64,000 nt of DNA from Mariprofundus sp. EBB-1 (GTDB lineage: Bacteria; Pseudomonadota; Zetaproteobacteria; Mariprofundales; Mariprofundaceae): positions 43,843 through 107,842 of the forward strand of contig NZ_RCFQ01000006.1 of assembly GCF_003665155.1 (NCBI RefSeq), read 5' to 3'. Under the pieces are notes generated by a model that ran no database searches, was not told the origin of the DNA, and worked only from the letters and a program-made list of their open reading frames with translations. The translations under genes and the position numbers were made by a program. Below, piece by piece: positions 47,878-57,700 of this stretch. Position 1 is the stretch's first letter. Each line of letters begins with the position of its first letter.

Positions 47878-50235
47878 TCATACAGCCCCTCCTGAAATCG
47901 AAGCTTCAGTCACATCAGACAGATCACCCGCGACACCACGTTTGGAAACAAACAATACTCCCGGACTGACATCTTCTCGAACAGCGATTTGATACAGCGA
48001 TTCACCGAGGAAAGAGCTTACTTTGTTCTCACCCTCAGACAATCCATTAGCAATCAATGTGTCAGGATGCACAATCACATCACCCAAGGCATGAATCTTG
48101 CCAGCTTCTGTCAACGCTTCAGATGCTCTTACCCACGCACCTTCACGGTACATTGAATAACGACTCACAACGTCCAGGTTAAATTTACTTTTTTGGGCGC
48201 GCGGATAGGTAACCAAGCCTTTGTTGCGAGCCGGAGCAACCATAACAGCATCACGATCAGCACCAACGCAAACGTCTGCCAATATAGGAACACTTTGACA
48301 CGCTAATGCTCGCAGCTCTTCCAAATTCACTGCAGGCACTTCACCACCCATGACCTGAATCATGCGCATCATCACTTTCCATAGCGGACGCTCCTGACCA
48401 AGTGACTTAATCGGATTTGTTGCAACGCGAACACGACCTTCCATATTCACAAACGTACCTTCAATTTCTGCATAGGAAGCTGCAGGCAATTGCACTGCCG
48501 CGTACTTACTAACCTGCCCTGACACCGCCGCAACCTGAATCAAAGGCACTTTCTCCAGAGCCGCCTTGGCAGCCGCTGGAAACAAGCCATCACCAAGCGG
48601 ATCACTACCAACCAGAATCAATGCATCCAACTCACCCGCCGAAGCTGAAGCGAATAGATCACCAGCACTAACACGCACATCACCGTAAATTGTACTGAGC
48701 ACCTGCGTATTCATGCCTTCCGGTATCAAATTGCGACCATCATTGTCTTTTTCAGCATGGCCACATGCACGCATCAACAGATCGAGACCATTGATCAAGG
48801 CCGCCGCATCATCATGCGAACGAATTTCTTCACCTACCAACAGAGCACAGCTATCCGCCATCAACGCGTCAGCCAGAATTTTACCGGCTTCATGGCGGTC
48901 AGCTACAGCAGCAATCCACGCATCAAAACCGGCAGCTGTTTTACCCAGAGCGCTGACCTGTTCCATAGCAAAAGCAATGACAGCCGGCCAGTCACGGGGG
49001 CGAATCAATGCATCATTGGTAACATCCATATTGGTGCGGTAATTCATCGCACCGATTCTTGAGACCGGCTTGCCAGCCAGACCGCGCTTACGCAAACGCT
49101 GCATCAACAATGGCAGGCGCTGCCTAAGGTCAGAACCCAGCACTACTACCTGATCGCTATCAGCAATCTGAGCAGTAGTCATAGAGAAACCTTCTTCGAA
49201 GGCAAATGGACGCATATCACGACGGTGTAGATCATACGCAACGTGTGCATCAGGAAATAGCGCATCACGCATCAGACGAATAGATGCCTGACCTTCCACA
49301 CTCCAATCAGGAGAAAACAGAATGCCAACACGTTTACCTTTCAATAATTCAGATGTTTTTGTAAACGCATCATCCCAGTCAACACTAACCAACGCACCAT
49401 TTTCACGTACTTTTGGTGCCAGGATGCGATGTTCAGAGCGGAAAGCATCATAAACATAACGGCCGCGGTCACAAATCCATGGCTCAGGACTATTTTCAAC
49501 CGGTTGAATACGCATCACTTCATCATCACGTGATTCAATTTGAATATCGCAGCCATTTGGACACTGCGTACATGTACTCTGATGACGGGTCATTTCCCAT
49601 GGACGCGATACATCATGGGAAGGCTTATCCAGCAAGGCTCCAACCGGACAAATATCCGGCAGGTTGCCAGACAATTCAGATTCCAAAGCCTCTTCAACAA
49701 TACCTGCAATGGTCATATGATCAGAACGATTCAACACACCGATATCGCCAGTGCCGGCCACTTCATCGGCAAAACGAACACAGCGCGTGCAATGAATGCA
49801 GCGTGTCATGCAAGTATTTACAAACGGACCCAACTCATAATTCACTACAGCTCGTTTAGGTTCACTATAACGACCTTTCGATGCGCCATGCTCTACCGTA
49901 TAATCCTGTAATTTACAGCTGCCGCCCTGATCACAGACCGGGCAGTCCAATGGATGATGAATAAGCAGATACTCCATCATCATCTCACGGTCTTTTTCAA
50001 GGCCGGGTGTCTGAGTAACCACCTTCATACCTTCGCCAACTGGTGTACAGCATGATGCAGCAGGCTTAGGCCAGCCTTCCACTTCCACCAGACACATACG
50101 GCAATTGGCCGCTACGGAGAGTTCAGGGTGATAACAGAAATAAGGTACATCAACACCGTTTTCACGGCATGCCTCTAAAATACTAGTTCCCGCCGCGACT
50201 TCGACTTCCTGATCGTTGATAAATAAAGAGGTCAT
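47878..50235 (-). CDS. nuoG: NADH-quinone oxidoreductase subunit G
   Basis: About 785 residues; the largest peripheral subunit. It has an N-terminal 2Fe-2S domain (PYFCYHPELSVAANCRMC), the HxxxCxxC-type site HHPLDCPVCDQGGSC, two 4Fe-4S sites in CMTRCIHCTRCVRFA and CTQCPNGCDI, and a molybdopterin-oxidoreductase-like body. The ATG overlaps the nuoF stop (TAATG). Confidence 0.96.
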   Translation of the reverse strand: MTSLFINDQEVEVAAGTSILEACRENGVDVPYFCYHPELSVAANCRMCLVEVEGWPKPAASCCTPVGEGMKVVTQTPGLEKDREMMMEYLLIHHPLDCPVCDQGGSCKLQDYTVEHGASKGRYSEPKRAVVNYELGPFVNTCMTRCIHCTRCVRFADEVAGTGDIGVLNRSDHMTIAGIVEEALESELSGNLPDICPVGALLDKPSHDVSRPWEMTRHQSTCTQCPNGCDIQIESRDDEVMRIQPVENSPEPWICDRGRYVYDAFRSEHRILAPKVRENGALVSVDWDDAFTKTSELLKGKRVGILFSPDWSVEGQASIRLMRDALFPDAHVAYDLHRRDMRPFAFEEGFSMTTAQIADSDQVVVLGSDLRQRLPLLMQRLRKRGLAGKPVSRIGAMNYRTNMDVTNDALIRPRDWPAVIAFAMEQVSALGKTAAGFDAWIAAVADRHEAGKILADALMADSCALLVGEEIRSHDDAAALINGLDLLMRACGHAEKDNDGRNLIPEGMNTQVLSTIYGDVRVSAGDLFASASAGELDALILVGSDPLGDGLFPAAAKAALEKVPLIQVAAVSGQVSKYAAVQLPAASYAEIEGTFVNMEGRVRVATNPIKSLGQERPLWKVMMRMIQVMGGEVPAVNLEELRALACQSVPILADVCVGADRDAVMVAPARNKGLVTYPRAQKSKFNLDVVSRYSMYREGAWVRASEALTEAGKIHALGDVIVHPDTLIANGLSEGENKVSSFLGESLYQIAVREDVSPGVLFVSKRGVAGDLSDVTEASISGGAV

Positions 50236-51512
50236 TACGCATTCTCTCCCAAACAAGCTTGTACATCTTCAGGAAAATGTTTAAGTAATGACAACACCGG
50301 CGCCGCTGCACCTTCAGCCAACGCACAAATAGTGCGTCCTGCCATATGCGTTGCAGCATCACCCAATACGATTACATCTTCTTGCGTTCCCTGACCATTT
50401 TCAACACGTGTAATCACACGTTCCAGCCAACCAGTACCTTCACGACATGGTGTGCACTGACCACATGATTCATGCGCATAGAAATGCGTCAAACGACGTG
50501 TAAACGCCACCAAGTCAGCCGTTTCATCCATCACAATAATGGCTCCTGACCCCAGAAACGAACCCGCTTTCATCAAATCATCATAGGTAAGCGGAGTATC
50601 ATAATGTTCGCCCAGTAACCATGGTGTAGAAGAGCCACCCGGAATAATAACTTTTGGCACTGTTCCATGCTGAAGACCACCACAATAGTCTTCAATCAAT
50701 GTTTTCAGTGATGTGCCCATCGGTACTTCATAATTGCCCGGCTTATTCACATGACCTGACACTGAGAAAATCTTGCAACCCGCATTGTTGGGAATACCAA
50801 TAGCCGCATGCCAGGCACCGCCAAGTTCCAGAATCGCAGGTACTGTCGCCAGTGTTTCCACATTATTCACAACGGTTGGACAGCCATAAAAGCCTTCAAT
50901 AGCAGGGAACGGTGGTTTAAAGCGCGGGCGACCCGGCTTGCCTTCCAATGATTCAATCAAGGCTGTCTCTTCACCACATACATAAGCGCCAGCGCCACGA
51001 TGCACAGTAAGATTCATACTATAATCACTGCCAAGGATATTTTCGCCCAGTAGATTGGCCGCATAAGCTTCTTTAATGGCTGCATTCATGACATTCACTT
51101 CATGCACAAATTCACCACGCACATAGATATAAGCATCTTTCACATCGAGCGCAAAACCAGCCATGATCATGCCTTCAATCAGCAGATGTGGATCAAAGCG
51201 CATAATATCCCGGTCTTTGAATGTACCAGGTTCACCTTCATCTGCATTGCATAACAGATATGTTGGCTTACCGGTGTTTCGCGGCACAAATGACCATTTC
51301 AGACCAGTTGGGAAACCTGCCCCGCCACGTCCACGCAATCCGGATGTTTTCATTTCATCAATAATTTTACTTGGACTGAACTCTTTGAGTACAGTAGATA
51401 GAAATGTATATGCACCGTGTTTCTGTGCCACGGCCAGCGTATTCATATCCGGCACATTGATGTTATCGAAACAAATCTGTTTCACCTGTTTAGGATCAGA
51501 GGAAATGGTCAT
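50235..51512 (-). CDS. nuoF: NADH-quinone oxidoreductase subunit F
   Basis: A 425-residue subunit that binds NADH and FMN and holds cluster N3. LRGRGGAGFPTGLKWSF and GAGAYVCGEETALIESLEG are the NADH/FMN motifs, and SCGQCTPCREG the cluster ligands. Its Shine-Dalgarno is inside the repeat hairpin CGCAC-ATGGAG-GTGCG. Confidence 0.97.
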   Translation of the reverse strand: MTISSDPKQVKQICFDNINVPDMNTLAVAQKHGAYTFLSTVLKEFSPSKIIDEMKTSGLRGRGGAGFPTGLKWSFVPRNTGKPTYLLCNADEGEPGTFKDRDIMRFDPHLLIEGMIMAGFALDVKDAYIYVRGEFVHEVNVMNAAIKEAYAANLLGENILGSDYSMNLTVHRGAGAYVCGEETALIESLEGKPGRPRFKPPFPAIEGFYGCPTVVNNVETLATVPAILELGGAWHAAIGIPNNAGCKIFSVSGHVNKPGNYEVPMGTSLKTLIEDYCGGLQHGTVPKVIIPGGSSTPWLLGEHYDTPLTYDDLMKAGSFLGSGAIIVMDETADLVAFTRRLTHFYAHESCGQCTPCREGTGWLERVITRVENGQGTQEDVIVLGDAATHMAGRTICALAEGAAAPVLSLLKHFPEDVQACLGENA

Positions 51513-51672
51513 GCCGCACCTCCATGTGCGTCACACTGCGTGCATGCTAAAGCGCGTGTGATTTTGCTATCCTGCAAAATCATCATGCCAGACAGCTCAT
51601 GTGCGTCACACTGCGTGCGCGCTAAAGCGCGTGTGGTTTTGCTATCCTGCAAAAGCATCATGCCGCACCTCC
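51511..51672 (-). repeat. Tandem ~75-base hairpin repeat at the nuoE-nuoF junction
   Basis: Two full units (about 51511-51583 and 51584-51659) and a partial third that is the end of nuoE. In the mRNA each full unit has a TTTTGC-AGGATA-GCAAAA hairpin and a CACACGCGCTTTAGC...GCAGTGTG hairpin. The outer edges are identical: GGAGGTGCGGCATGA forms the last codons and stop of nuoE and also the Shine-Dalgarno and start of nuoF, which implies duplication of what was once a single stop/start overlap. Confidence 0.85.
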
Positions 51673-52170
51673 ATCACGAACTCTTGTAATCAATGCATCC
51701 ATATCAGCAGCCGTAACTTTTTCGTGATATGTGTTATTCACCTGCACAACAGGTGCCCCAGCACATGCTCCCGCACACTCCACTTCCGCAATGGTAAACA
51801 AACCATCTGCAGTGGTTTCACCCTGTTTAATACCCAAGGTTTCGCACATATGTGCAACCAGTTCATCAGCACCATTAAGCATACAGCCTGCATTGGTACA
51901 GACTTCCAAAAGATATTTACCGGTAGGCTGCTCTTTAAACATCGTATAAAAAGTCACCACTTCACGCACTTTCATCAAACGAAGGCCCAGCACTTCAGCA
52001 ATCATCTTTTGTGCATCCATGGAAATATAACCAAAATCTTCCTGCGCCATATATAATACAGGCATCAAGGCCGACTGCGCTCCGGGATAACGCTTCACCA
52101 GCTCCGCAATTTCGCTCAGGCGCTCATCACTGAAGCGGACTTCTTGAGAACTAACCGCATCCGTACTCAT
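51658..52170 (-). CDS. nuoE: NADH-quinone oxidoreductase subunit E
   Basis: A 170-residue thioredoxin-like 2Fe-2S subunit (N1a). The four ligands are in VCTNAGCML and [12 protein letters not shown]. The C-terminal GGAA codons and stop are made by the repeat boundary GGAGGTGCGGCATGA. Confidence 0.96.
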   Translation of the reverse strand: MSTDAVSSQEVRFSDERLSEIAELVKRYPGAQSALMPVLYMAQEDFGYISMDAQKMIAEVLGLRLMKVREVVTFYTMFKEQPTGKYLLEVCTNAGCMLNGADELVAHMCETLGIKQGETTADGLFTIAEVECAGACAGAPVVQVNNTYHEKVTAADMDALITRVRDGGAA

Positions 52171-53345
52171 CGGTCAACCTCCCCAAATACAATATCCTGC
52201 GTACCAAGAATTGCCACAACATCAGCAACCATGTGGCCACGAATCATATAATCCAGCGCTTCAATATGGGCAAAACCAGGCGCTCGCACCTTCATACGGT
52301 ACGGCTTATTGGACCCATCAGAAACTATATACACCGCAAACTCGCCCTTTGGATGTTCCACCGCTTGATACACTTCACCTTTCGGGACATGAAAACCTTC
52401 CTGAAAATATTTGAAGTGATGAATCAACGCTTCCATATCCGCCTTCATATCAGCGCGACGCGGGTTGGTCAGCTTCAGGTCATCAACCTTTACAGGTCCG
52501 GGATTCTTTTCCAGCCACTCAATGCACTGGCGAATAATGCGATTTGACTCGCGCATCTCTTCCACACGCACCAGATAACGGTCATAACAGTCACCTGTGA
52601 CCCCGACAGGAATATCAAAGTCCATTTTGTCGTACACATCATACGGCTGTTTTTTGCGCAGATCCCACTCAATACCGGAACCGCGAATCATCGGACCGGT
52701 AAAACCCCAATCCAGCGCAGCTTTTTCGTCCACAATGGCAATATCCACATTGCGCTGTTTCCAGATACGATTTTCAGTTAACAGCGTTTCATACTCATCG
52801 ACATAGGTTGGAAAGCGTTCGGTAAAACCCTTGATTTTATCCAACAATCCATCCGGTAGATCTTTTGATACGCCACCTGGACGGAAATAGGCAGCATGCA
52901 TACGCGCACCACTGACTTCCTCGTAATAATCAAAAATATCTTCACGCTCTCGGAAACAATACAAGAAAACGGTCATAGCACCAATATCCAGCGCCACCGC
53001 GCCCAACCACATAGTATGGTTAAGAATTCGTGTTAATTCAGCATACATCACACGAATATACTGCGCCCGTTCAGGCGCTTCGATGCCCAATAACTTCTCA
53101 ACACCCAAGGCATAAGCATGCTCATTAGCCATCATCGAGACATAATCAAAGCGGTCAAAATATGGAACATTTTGCAGATAAGTTTTGTATTCAAATAGTT
53201 TTTCGGTACCGCGATGCAGTAGTCCGATATGCGGGTCAGCCTTTTCAACCACCTCACCGTCCAGCTCAAGCACCAAACGCAACACACCATGTGCAGCAGG
53301 ATGCTGGGGACCAAAATTCAGCGTATAATTCTTAATTTCAGCCAC
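52167..53345 (-). CDS. nuoD: NADH-quinone oxidoreductase subunit D
   Basis: A 392-residue 49-kDa-type subunit at the quinone site: [22 protein letters not shown] (split), [12 protein letters not shown] and the C-terminal DIVFGEVDR. The GTG at 53345 follows GGGAG at proper spacing and overlaps the nuoC end by eight bases; a TTG two codons upstream is less likely. Confidence 0.96.
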   Translation of the reverse strand: MAEIKNYTLNFGPQHPAAHGVLRLVLELDGEVVEKADPHIGLLHRGTEKLFEYKTYLQNVPYFDRFDYVSMMANEHAYALGVEKLLGIEAPERAQYIRVMYAELTRILNHTMWLGAVALDIGAMTVFLYCFREREDIFDYYEEVSGARMHAAYFRPGGVSKDLPDGLLDKIKGFTERFPTYVDEYETLLTENRIWKQRNVDIAIVDEKAALDWGFTGPMIRGSGIEWDLRKKQPYDVYDKMDFDIPVGVTGDCYDRYLVRVEEMRESNRIIRQCIEWLEKNPGPVKVDDLKLTNPRRADMKADMEALIHHFKYFQEGFHVPKGEVYQAVEHPKGEFAVYIVSDGSNKPYRMKVRAPGFAHIEALDYMIRGHMVADVVAILGTQDIVFGEVDR

Positions 53346-53955
53346 GGTCAACTCCCGGCCATGTACGATCTACCAACACGCGCTCTTGCACTTCATTGGG
53401 TCGATACACGCAGCGCCACTGCGCTTCATCAAAGAACATTTCAACACGACCTGTAACAGGAAAATCTTTACGCAACGGATGCCCTTCAAAGCCATAATCG
53501 GTAAGCAAACGACGCAAATCAGGATGATGGTTAAAGATAATACCATACATATCGAATGCTTCACGCTCGAACCAGTTGGCTGTGGACCATACTTCAGTCA
53601 CTGAATCAACCAATTCGCGCTCATTCACACCCACTTTCAAACGCAGACGTTCATTTTTTGATACTGAAAGCAGATGATAGACAACTTCAAAACGTGGTGC
53701 ATCTGCCGGCCAGCCCGGCATCTCAGAGAGATCGACACCGCAAATATCCATCACTTGTTCAAATGCATGTTCATTTTTCAAATAATGACACGCCTCTGCA
53801 ATCGCATCCCGATGCAGCAGCACCACCTGACAGTCCAGCCCTTCACTTGCATCCAGCACCAGATCACCAAACTTATCTCGCAAACCCGCAACCACAGAAG
53901 AAACTTCCGCCGATGCACTTGTACCAATGTCGTCCTGCAATTTCTCTGTCATCAT
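53338..53955 (-). CDS. nuoC: NADH-quinone oxidoreductase subunit C
   Basis: A 205-residue 30-kDa-type subunit. [37 protein letters not shown] (split) is the family signature. It is separate from nuoD, unlike the NuoCD fusion of E. coli. It starts three bases after nuoB. Confidence 0.96.
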   Translation of the reverse strand: MMTEKLQDDIGTSASAEVSSVVAGLRDKFGDLVLDASEGLDCQVVLLHRDAIAEACHYLKNEHAFEQVMDICGVDLSEMPGWPADAPRFEVVYHLLSVSKNERLRLKVGVNERELVDSVTEVWSTANWFEREAFDMYGIIFNHHPDLRRLLTDYGFEGHPLRKDFPVTGRVEMFFDEAQWRCVYRPNEVQERVLVDRTWPGVDRG

Positions 53956-53958
53956 TAC

Positions 53959-54435
53959 CTACCGAGCAATCGTATTGGTGCGCTTGATTTTTTCCTGCAA
54001 CTGAATAAAGCCATAAAGCAATGCTTCTGCGGTCGGAGGACAACCCGGCACATATATATCTACTGGTACAATACGGTCACAGCCACGCGTCACCGAATAT
54101 GAATAATGGTAATAACCACCGCCATTGGCGCATGAACCCATCGAGATCACCCAGCGAGGCTCAGACATCTGATCATAGACCTTGCGCAGTGCCGGAGCCA
54201 TCTTGTTACACAACGTACCAGCTACCACCATCACATCAGCCTGACGTGGAGATGGGCGGAACACGACACCGAAACGATCCAGATCATAACGCGAAGCACC
54301 GGCATGCATCATCTCAACCGCACAACATGCCAAACCAAAGGTCATCGGCCATAATGAACCAGCACGCGCACCGTTGATCAGCTTATCTGCTGTAGTGGTA
54401 ATAAAACCTTTTTCAAGAACGCCTTCTATTCCCAT
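53959..54435 (-). CDS. nuoB: NADH-quinone oxidoreductase subunit B
   Basis: A 158-residue subunit holding N2, the last cluster before quinone. The ligands are in [19 protein letters not shown] and [10 protein letters not shown]. The ATG at 54435 is chosen for [14 protein letters not shown]; it overlaps the nuoA end by ten bases. Confidence 0.97.
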   Translation of the reverse strand: MGIEGVLEKGFITTTADKLINGARAGSLWPMTFGLACCAVEMMHAGASRYDLDRFGVVFRPSPRQADVMVVAGTLCNKMAPALRKVYDQMSEPRWVISMGSCANGGGYYHYSYSVTRGCDRIVPVDIYVPGCPPTAEALLYGFIQLQEKIKRTNTIAR

Positions 54436-54797
54436 TGCAAGGCCCCCTTCTTCCAAGCGTAAACATATCCAACCAACAGGATCACAAGAAACATCACCAT
54501 TTCAACGAAGCCAAACAGGCCGATCTGATCCAGCACGACAGCCCATGGAAACAGAAACGCGCTTTCAAGGTCGAAAATAACAAACAATATTGCTAATAAA
54601 TAGAACCGAACATCAATTTGCAGCCTGGCATCTTCAAACGCTTCAAAACCACATTCGTAGGCAGAAAGTTTCTCTGCATTCGGCTTCTGCTCTGCAATAA
54701 GAAAGGTTAGCGCAAGAGGAGCAGCACCCATTGCAAGTGCAATGAGTATAAAAATAAAGATTGGTGCATATTGATTGGCGAGATACTCCGCGCCCAT
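54426..54797 (-). CDS. nuoA: NADH-quinone oxidoreductase subunit A
   Basis: A 123-residue three-helix subunit and the first gene of the nuo operon. [16 protein letters not shown] with the conserved Cys and [20 protein letters not shown] (shortened) are signatures. AGGGAGGGG precedes the ATG. Confidence 0.96.
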   Translation of the reverse strand: MGAEYLANQYAPIFIFILIALAMGAAPLALTFLIAEQKPNAEKLSAYECGFEAFEDARLQIDVRFYLLAILFVIFDLESAFLFPWAVVLDQIGLFGFVEMVMFLVILLVGYVYAWKKGALQWE

Positions 54798-54943
54798 GAA
54801 TCCCCTCCCTGAAGCCCAAAACTACCCTTTTTTCGTGCGGGTGCTTGCTACCACCGACATCCATATCGGTCAAGTTTCTCAACACTCTACAGCGTTAAAA
54901 AGCCGCACTAAAAATATGGTATTCAAGACTCCCTTATGCCCGC

Positions 54944-54973
54944 ATCCTAAGCATTTTTGTTGAAAAAAACCAA
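54944..54973 (-). promoter_or_regulatory. Weak candidate nuo promoter
   Basis: On the minus strand: TTGGTT (54973-54968), an 18-base spacer, and TAGGAT (54949-54944), about 150 bases upstream of nuoA. The match is moderate; the 241-base gap from 54798 to 55038 otherwise shows no gene. Confidence 0.25.
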
Positions 54974-55038
54974 GCTTTACAATTGATAACTTTCTTAAAA
55001 GCCAACATCGCGGCAGCAGACCACCTATCACGACTTCA

Positions 55039-55413
55039 TTACAAATGAACACGCAATGGAACCGCCACCCCTTCTTCCAACACCTGAATAGATAAAGAGT
55101 ACAAACCCCGAGGACAGGGTCCAGCCAGACACTCACCCGACAAAGGCTGAAATAGCGCGTGATGTGTATGACAAACCAAAGACTCACCATCATCACTAAA
55201 AAACTGCCCTGGAACCCAGTCCAGCGGAGAGCCTGCATGCGGGCAATGATTGCGCCAGGCTCGCAACTCACCTTGAAAACAGAGCAAAAAACCTTGCTCT
55301 ACCAGCTCCACTTCTGCCCCATCAGATAGAGACATTGTCGCCTGCAGATCAAAACAGACCGCATCTCCCTCTGCTGGCCGCTCCACCACCTGCCAATTTC
55401 CATCATCATTCAT
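55039..55413 (-). CDS. Small Rieske-type [2Fe-2S] protein
   Basis: About 124 residues. The Rieske ligands are in NHCPHAGSPLDW (Cys, His) and VCHTHHALFQPLSG (Cys, His). It has no oxygenase domain or membrane anchor, so it is a soluble Rieske ferredoxin-like electron carrier; the partner is unknown. I chose the ATG at 55413 because GGAG precedes it; a GTG at 55452 would add 13 residues. Confidence 0.85.
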   Translation of the reverse strand: MNDDGNWQVVERPAEGDAVCFDLQATMSLSDGAEVELVEQGFLLCFQGELRAWRNHCPHAGSPLDWVPGQFFSDDGESLVCHTHHALFQPLSGECLAGPCPRGLYSLSIQVLEEGVAVPLRVHL

Positions 55414-55505
55414 GCCCTCACTCCAGCAGTGATCGCCATACAATTCAAGCACGCCGATAGAAGCCAGGGCAGAACAATCGCATTAAAAAAGCTTCCCTCT
55501 TATTT

Positions 55506-55652
55506 TTCACCACACAGGCACAAAAACACAGAGGAAATTCAAAGGCAACATAGGGCTTCACGATACCGTTTCGCAAAGTAAACGCGGTCAAAACTTCATC
55601 ATGCGCCTTCTCACACAAGCCTTCCTCTGTACCTTTGTGCCCCTGTGGTGAA
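55506..55652. repeat. Inverted repeat, ~29-base arms
   Basis: TTCACCACACAGGCACAAA...ACACAGAGG at 55506-55534 is nearly the reverse complement of CCTCTGTACCTTTGTGCCCCTGTGGTGAA at 55624-55652. Motifs of this kind occur between genes in many bacterial genomes. The span between the arms holds no recognisable gene. Confidence 0.6.
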
Positions 55653-55737
55653 TGCTTTTTTCTATTCACTGCCTGACCTACTTGAAACAAAAGAATATTT
55701 TCATACGATTACCCTGAAGCGTCCAAAAGTCCGACAC

Positions 55738-55766
55738 TTGTCAGCTGATCAATCTGCATACATACT
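55738..55766 (+). promoter_or_regulatory. Candidate promoter of the DUF190-crp pair
   Basis: TTGTCA at 55738-55743, a 17-base spacer, and CATACT at 55761-55766, 46 bases before the DUF190 start. Confidence 0.4.
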
Positions 55767-55812
55767 ACTTGCACTATCTTGAATCACACCACGCAAAGGA
55801 GCCATCATACCC

Positions 55813-56160
55813 ATGACAGAAGCAAGCTGTCTGCGCATTTATCTGCATGAATCCAGTAAAATTGATGGCCAACCAGCCATGGAAAGCATTCTTAAACTCT
55901 GCCACGACGCCGGACTCAGAGGCGTCTCCGTATTGCGCGGCATAGAAGGCATAGGACAAAACGGCATACACTCCACCTCATTTTTAGCGCTATCCAATGA
56001 TCTACCACTTATGATTGAAGCCATCGACACAACCGAGCGTGTAGAAAAAGCACTAACACAGATGCAAGCGCACCTTGGCGGCTGCACTGTAGCCACATGG
56101 CCTGTTTCAATCAGACTTGGCTGCATCGACACCAATGGAGCAACGCATGGCAATGATTGA
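55813..56160 (+). CDS. DUF190 family protein
   Basis: About 115 residues with the DUF190 pattern: LRIYLHESSKIDGQPAMESI, then GLRGVSVLRGIEGIG and IHSTSFLALSNDLPLMIEAID (shortened). It has a PII-like ferredoxin fold and no known enzymatic role. AAGGAG lies about 12 bases before the ATG. It overlaps the following Crp-family gene by 14 bases, suggesting the two work together. Confidence 0.85.
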   Translation: MTEASCLRIYLHESSKIDGQPAMESILKLCHDAGLRGVSVLRGIEGIGQNGIHSTSFLALSNDLPLMIEAIDTTERVEKALTQMQAHLGGCTVATWPVSIRLGCIDTNGATHGND

Positions 56161-56836
56161 TACGCTCAGAAAAGTTCCACTTTTTACAGAGCTTGATGAC
56201 GACGAACTGGGAGCGGTAGCCGCACTTGCATCCAGTATTGAGGTTCCAAAAAAGAGCATCGTAGTACAAGAATTCGAACCCGGAAACTCACTGTATATTA
56301 TATTATCCGGTGAAGTAAAAGTCTCCACCTACTCCATGGATGGCCGCGAAGTTGTTTTAGCCCTGCTCGGTAAAGCTTCTTTTTTTGGCGAAATGTCTCT
56401 GCTTGATGAAGAGCCACGCTCAGCCAATGTCACTACCATGGGAGATTGTAAATTCGCCAATATTCGCAGGAGTGATCTGGTCCCTCTACTGCTCGATCAA
56501 CCTAGAATTTCATTAAAACTACTCACAGAAACAGCAGCTCGACTACGCAAAACCAGTGGCATGCTCAAACGCGTCAGCAGCATGGATGTGCCGCATCGCC
56601 TTTACACCTATCTGGTCGATCACTGCCACCGGTTTAGCCAGCAAGATACGGATGGCTGGTGCGACACCGTATTGCCCACCCATCAGCTATTGGCAGATCA
56701 ACTTTCAACCAGCCGTGAAACCATTTCACGCGCTATCAGCCAACTTAAAAGGGATGACATCCTCAGACAAGGCGAAGGTCGTGGCAGAATGCGAATTAAT
56801 GTAGAAGTACTCGAAGATTTGCTAGCTGACTTTTAA
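56147..56836 (+). CDS. Crp/Fnr family transcriptional regulator
   Basis: About 229 residues. The cyclic-nucleotide-binding beta-roll has FEPGNSLYIILSGEVKVST and FFGEMSLLDEEPRSANV, where the Arg and Glu of a cNMP pocket are present. The C-terminal helix-turn-helix is HQLLADQLSTSRETISRAIS. No Fnr-type N-terminal cysteine cluster is seen. The ATG at 56147 follows GGAG within the end of the DUF190 gene. The ligand may be cAMP or another nucleotide. Confidence 0.9.
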   Translation: MAMIDTLRKVPLFTELDDDELGAVAALASSIEVPKKSIVVQEFEPGNSLYIILSGEVKVSTYSMDGREVVLALLGKASFFGEMSLLDEEPRSANVTTMGDCKFANIRRSDLVPLLLDQPRISLKLLTETAARLRKTSGMLKRVSSMDVPHRLYTYLVDHCHRFSQQDTDGWCDTVLPTHQLLADQLSTSRETISRAISQLKRDDILRQGEGRGRMRINVEVLEDLLADF

Positions 56837-56854
56837 ACTACACAAAGGATCAGA

Positions 56855-57700
56855 TCATACAGATAGTTTCACTTCAAGGCCGGCTTGTCGGATTCTGTCA
56901 GCCATCGCCTGCATCCATTCATGATCAAGCGTGGAGAGATACATAGCTTCTTCCTGCAAAGAAGGGCGCGCCAGACCATACAGTAACACCCCGCAAATCG
57001 GCACGCCATCACGCAGTAGTGTTTTCAGAAAATCGATATATGCGACCACCTCGGATTCACAAGGCACCTCTCCCTGCCAGTTAAACATACAGGTCTGAAT
57101 CCACACAGGGCAAACCGCCGCCACCGAATCAAGCTGCCGCCGCAAACGATCCACGCCCAGAGCAATACCATTAATACGCTGGATACCGGCATCGGTAACA
57201 CTATCCACCTTCACCCACGCTTCACCTTGATGCTGCGCCATCAAAGCTAAGCCACCCTGAACATGCGCTTTGTGGACATAAGAAGCGTTGGTGATCAATC
57301 GCAATGGCACATCAAGTCCAAACGCATTCATTACTTCAACAATGATTTGCACCACAACATCAAACTGCTTGCAACTGGTGGGCTCCCCGTTTCCGGAAAT
57401 AGCCACATCGCATAGCGTCCGACACTCTTCCGGCACGCGATCTCGCATAAAATCACCCAAAATAATGTCAGACAGCAAGCGTTTCAACTCAGCGCGCAAG
57501 AGAGATAAATCAATATCAGGGGCGACTCCACGCTGCAAGTCAGGCACCTGACAATAGGCACAATGCCAGTTACAGGCATTGTTCGGATTAAGGTTGATAC
57601 CAACAGAGACACCGCCAGCGCGCCGGGAAATTACCGGGTACACATACAGCATTCCAACAGCATCACGATCATGATTTTTACTGTTCAGACGATTATTCAT
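56855..57700 (-). CDS. Radical SAM protein
   Basis: About 281 residues. The radical SAM cluster motif is CNWHCAYC in NLNPNNACNWHCAYCQVP, with a glycine motif at AISGNGEPTS and a later LITNASYVHK strand. It cleaves S-adenosylmethionine to start a radical reaction; the substrate is unknown. The ATG overlaps the stop of the preceding small gene (TGATG). Confidence 0.87.
   Translation of the reverse strand: MNNRLNSKNHDRDAVGMLYVYPVISRRAGGVSVGINLNPNNACNWHCAYCQVPDLQRGVAPDIDLSLLRAELKRLLSDIILGDFMRDRVPEECRTLCDVAISGNGEPTSCKQFDVVVQIIVEVMNAFGLDVPLRLITNASYVHKAHVQGGLALMAQHQGEAWVKVDSVTDAGIQRINGIALGVDRLRRQLDSVAAVCPVWIQTCMFNWQGEVPCESEVVAYIDFLKTLLRDGVPICGVLLYGLARPSLQEEAMYLSTLDHEWMQAMADRIRQAGLEVKLSV

Noticed and set aside
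51511..51660. CRISPR-like array, from the repeated units at nuoE-nuoF
   Set aside because: Only two full units that repeat over nearly their whole length with no unique spacers and no cas genes.
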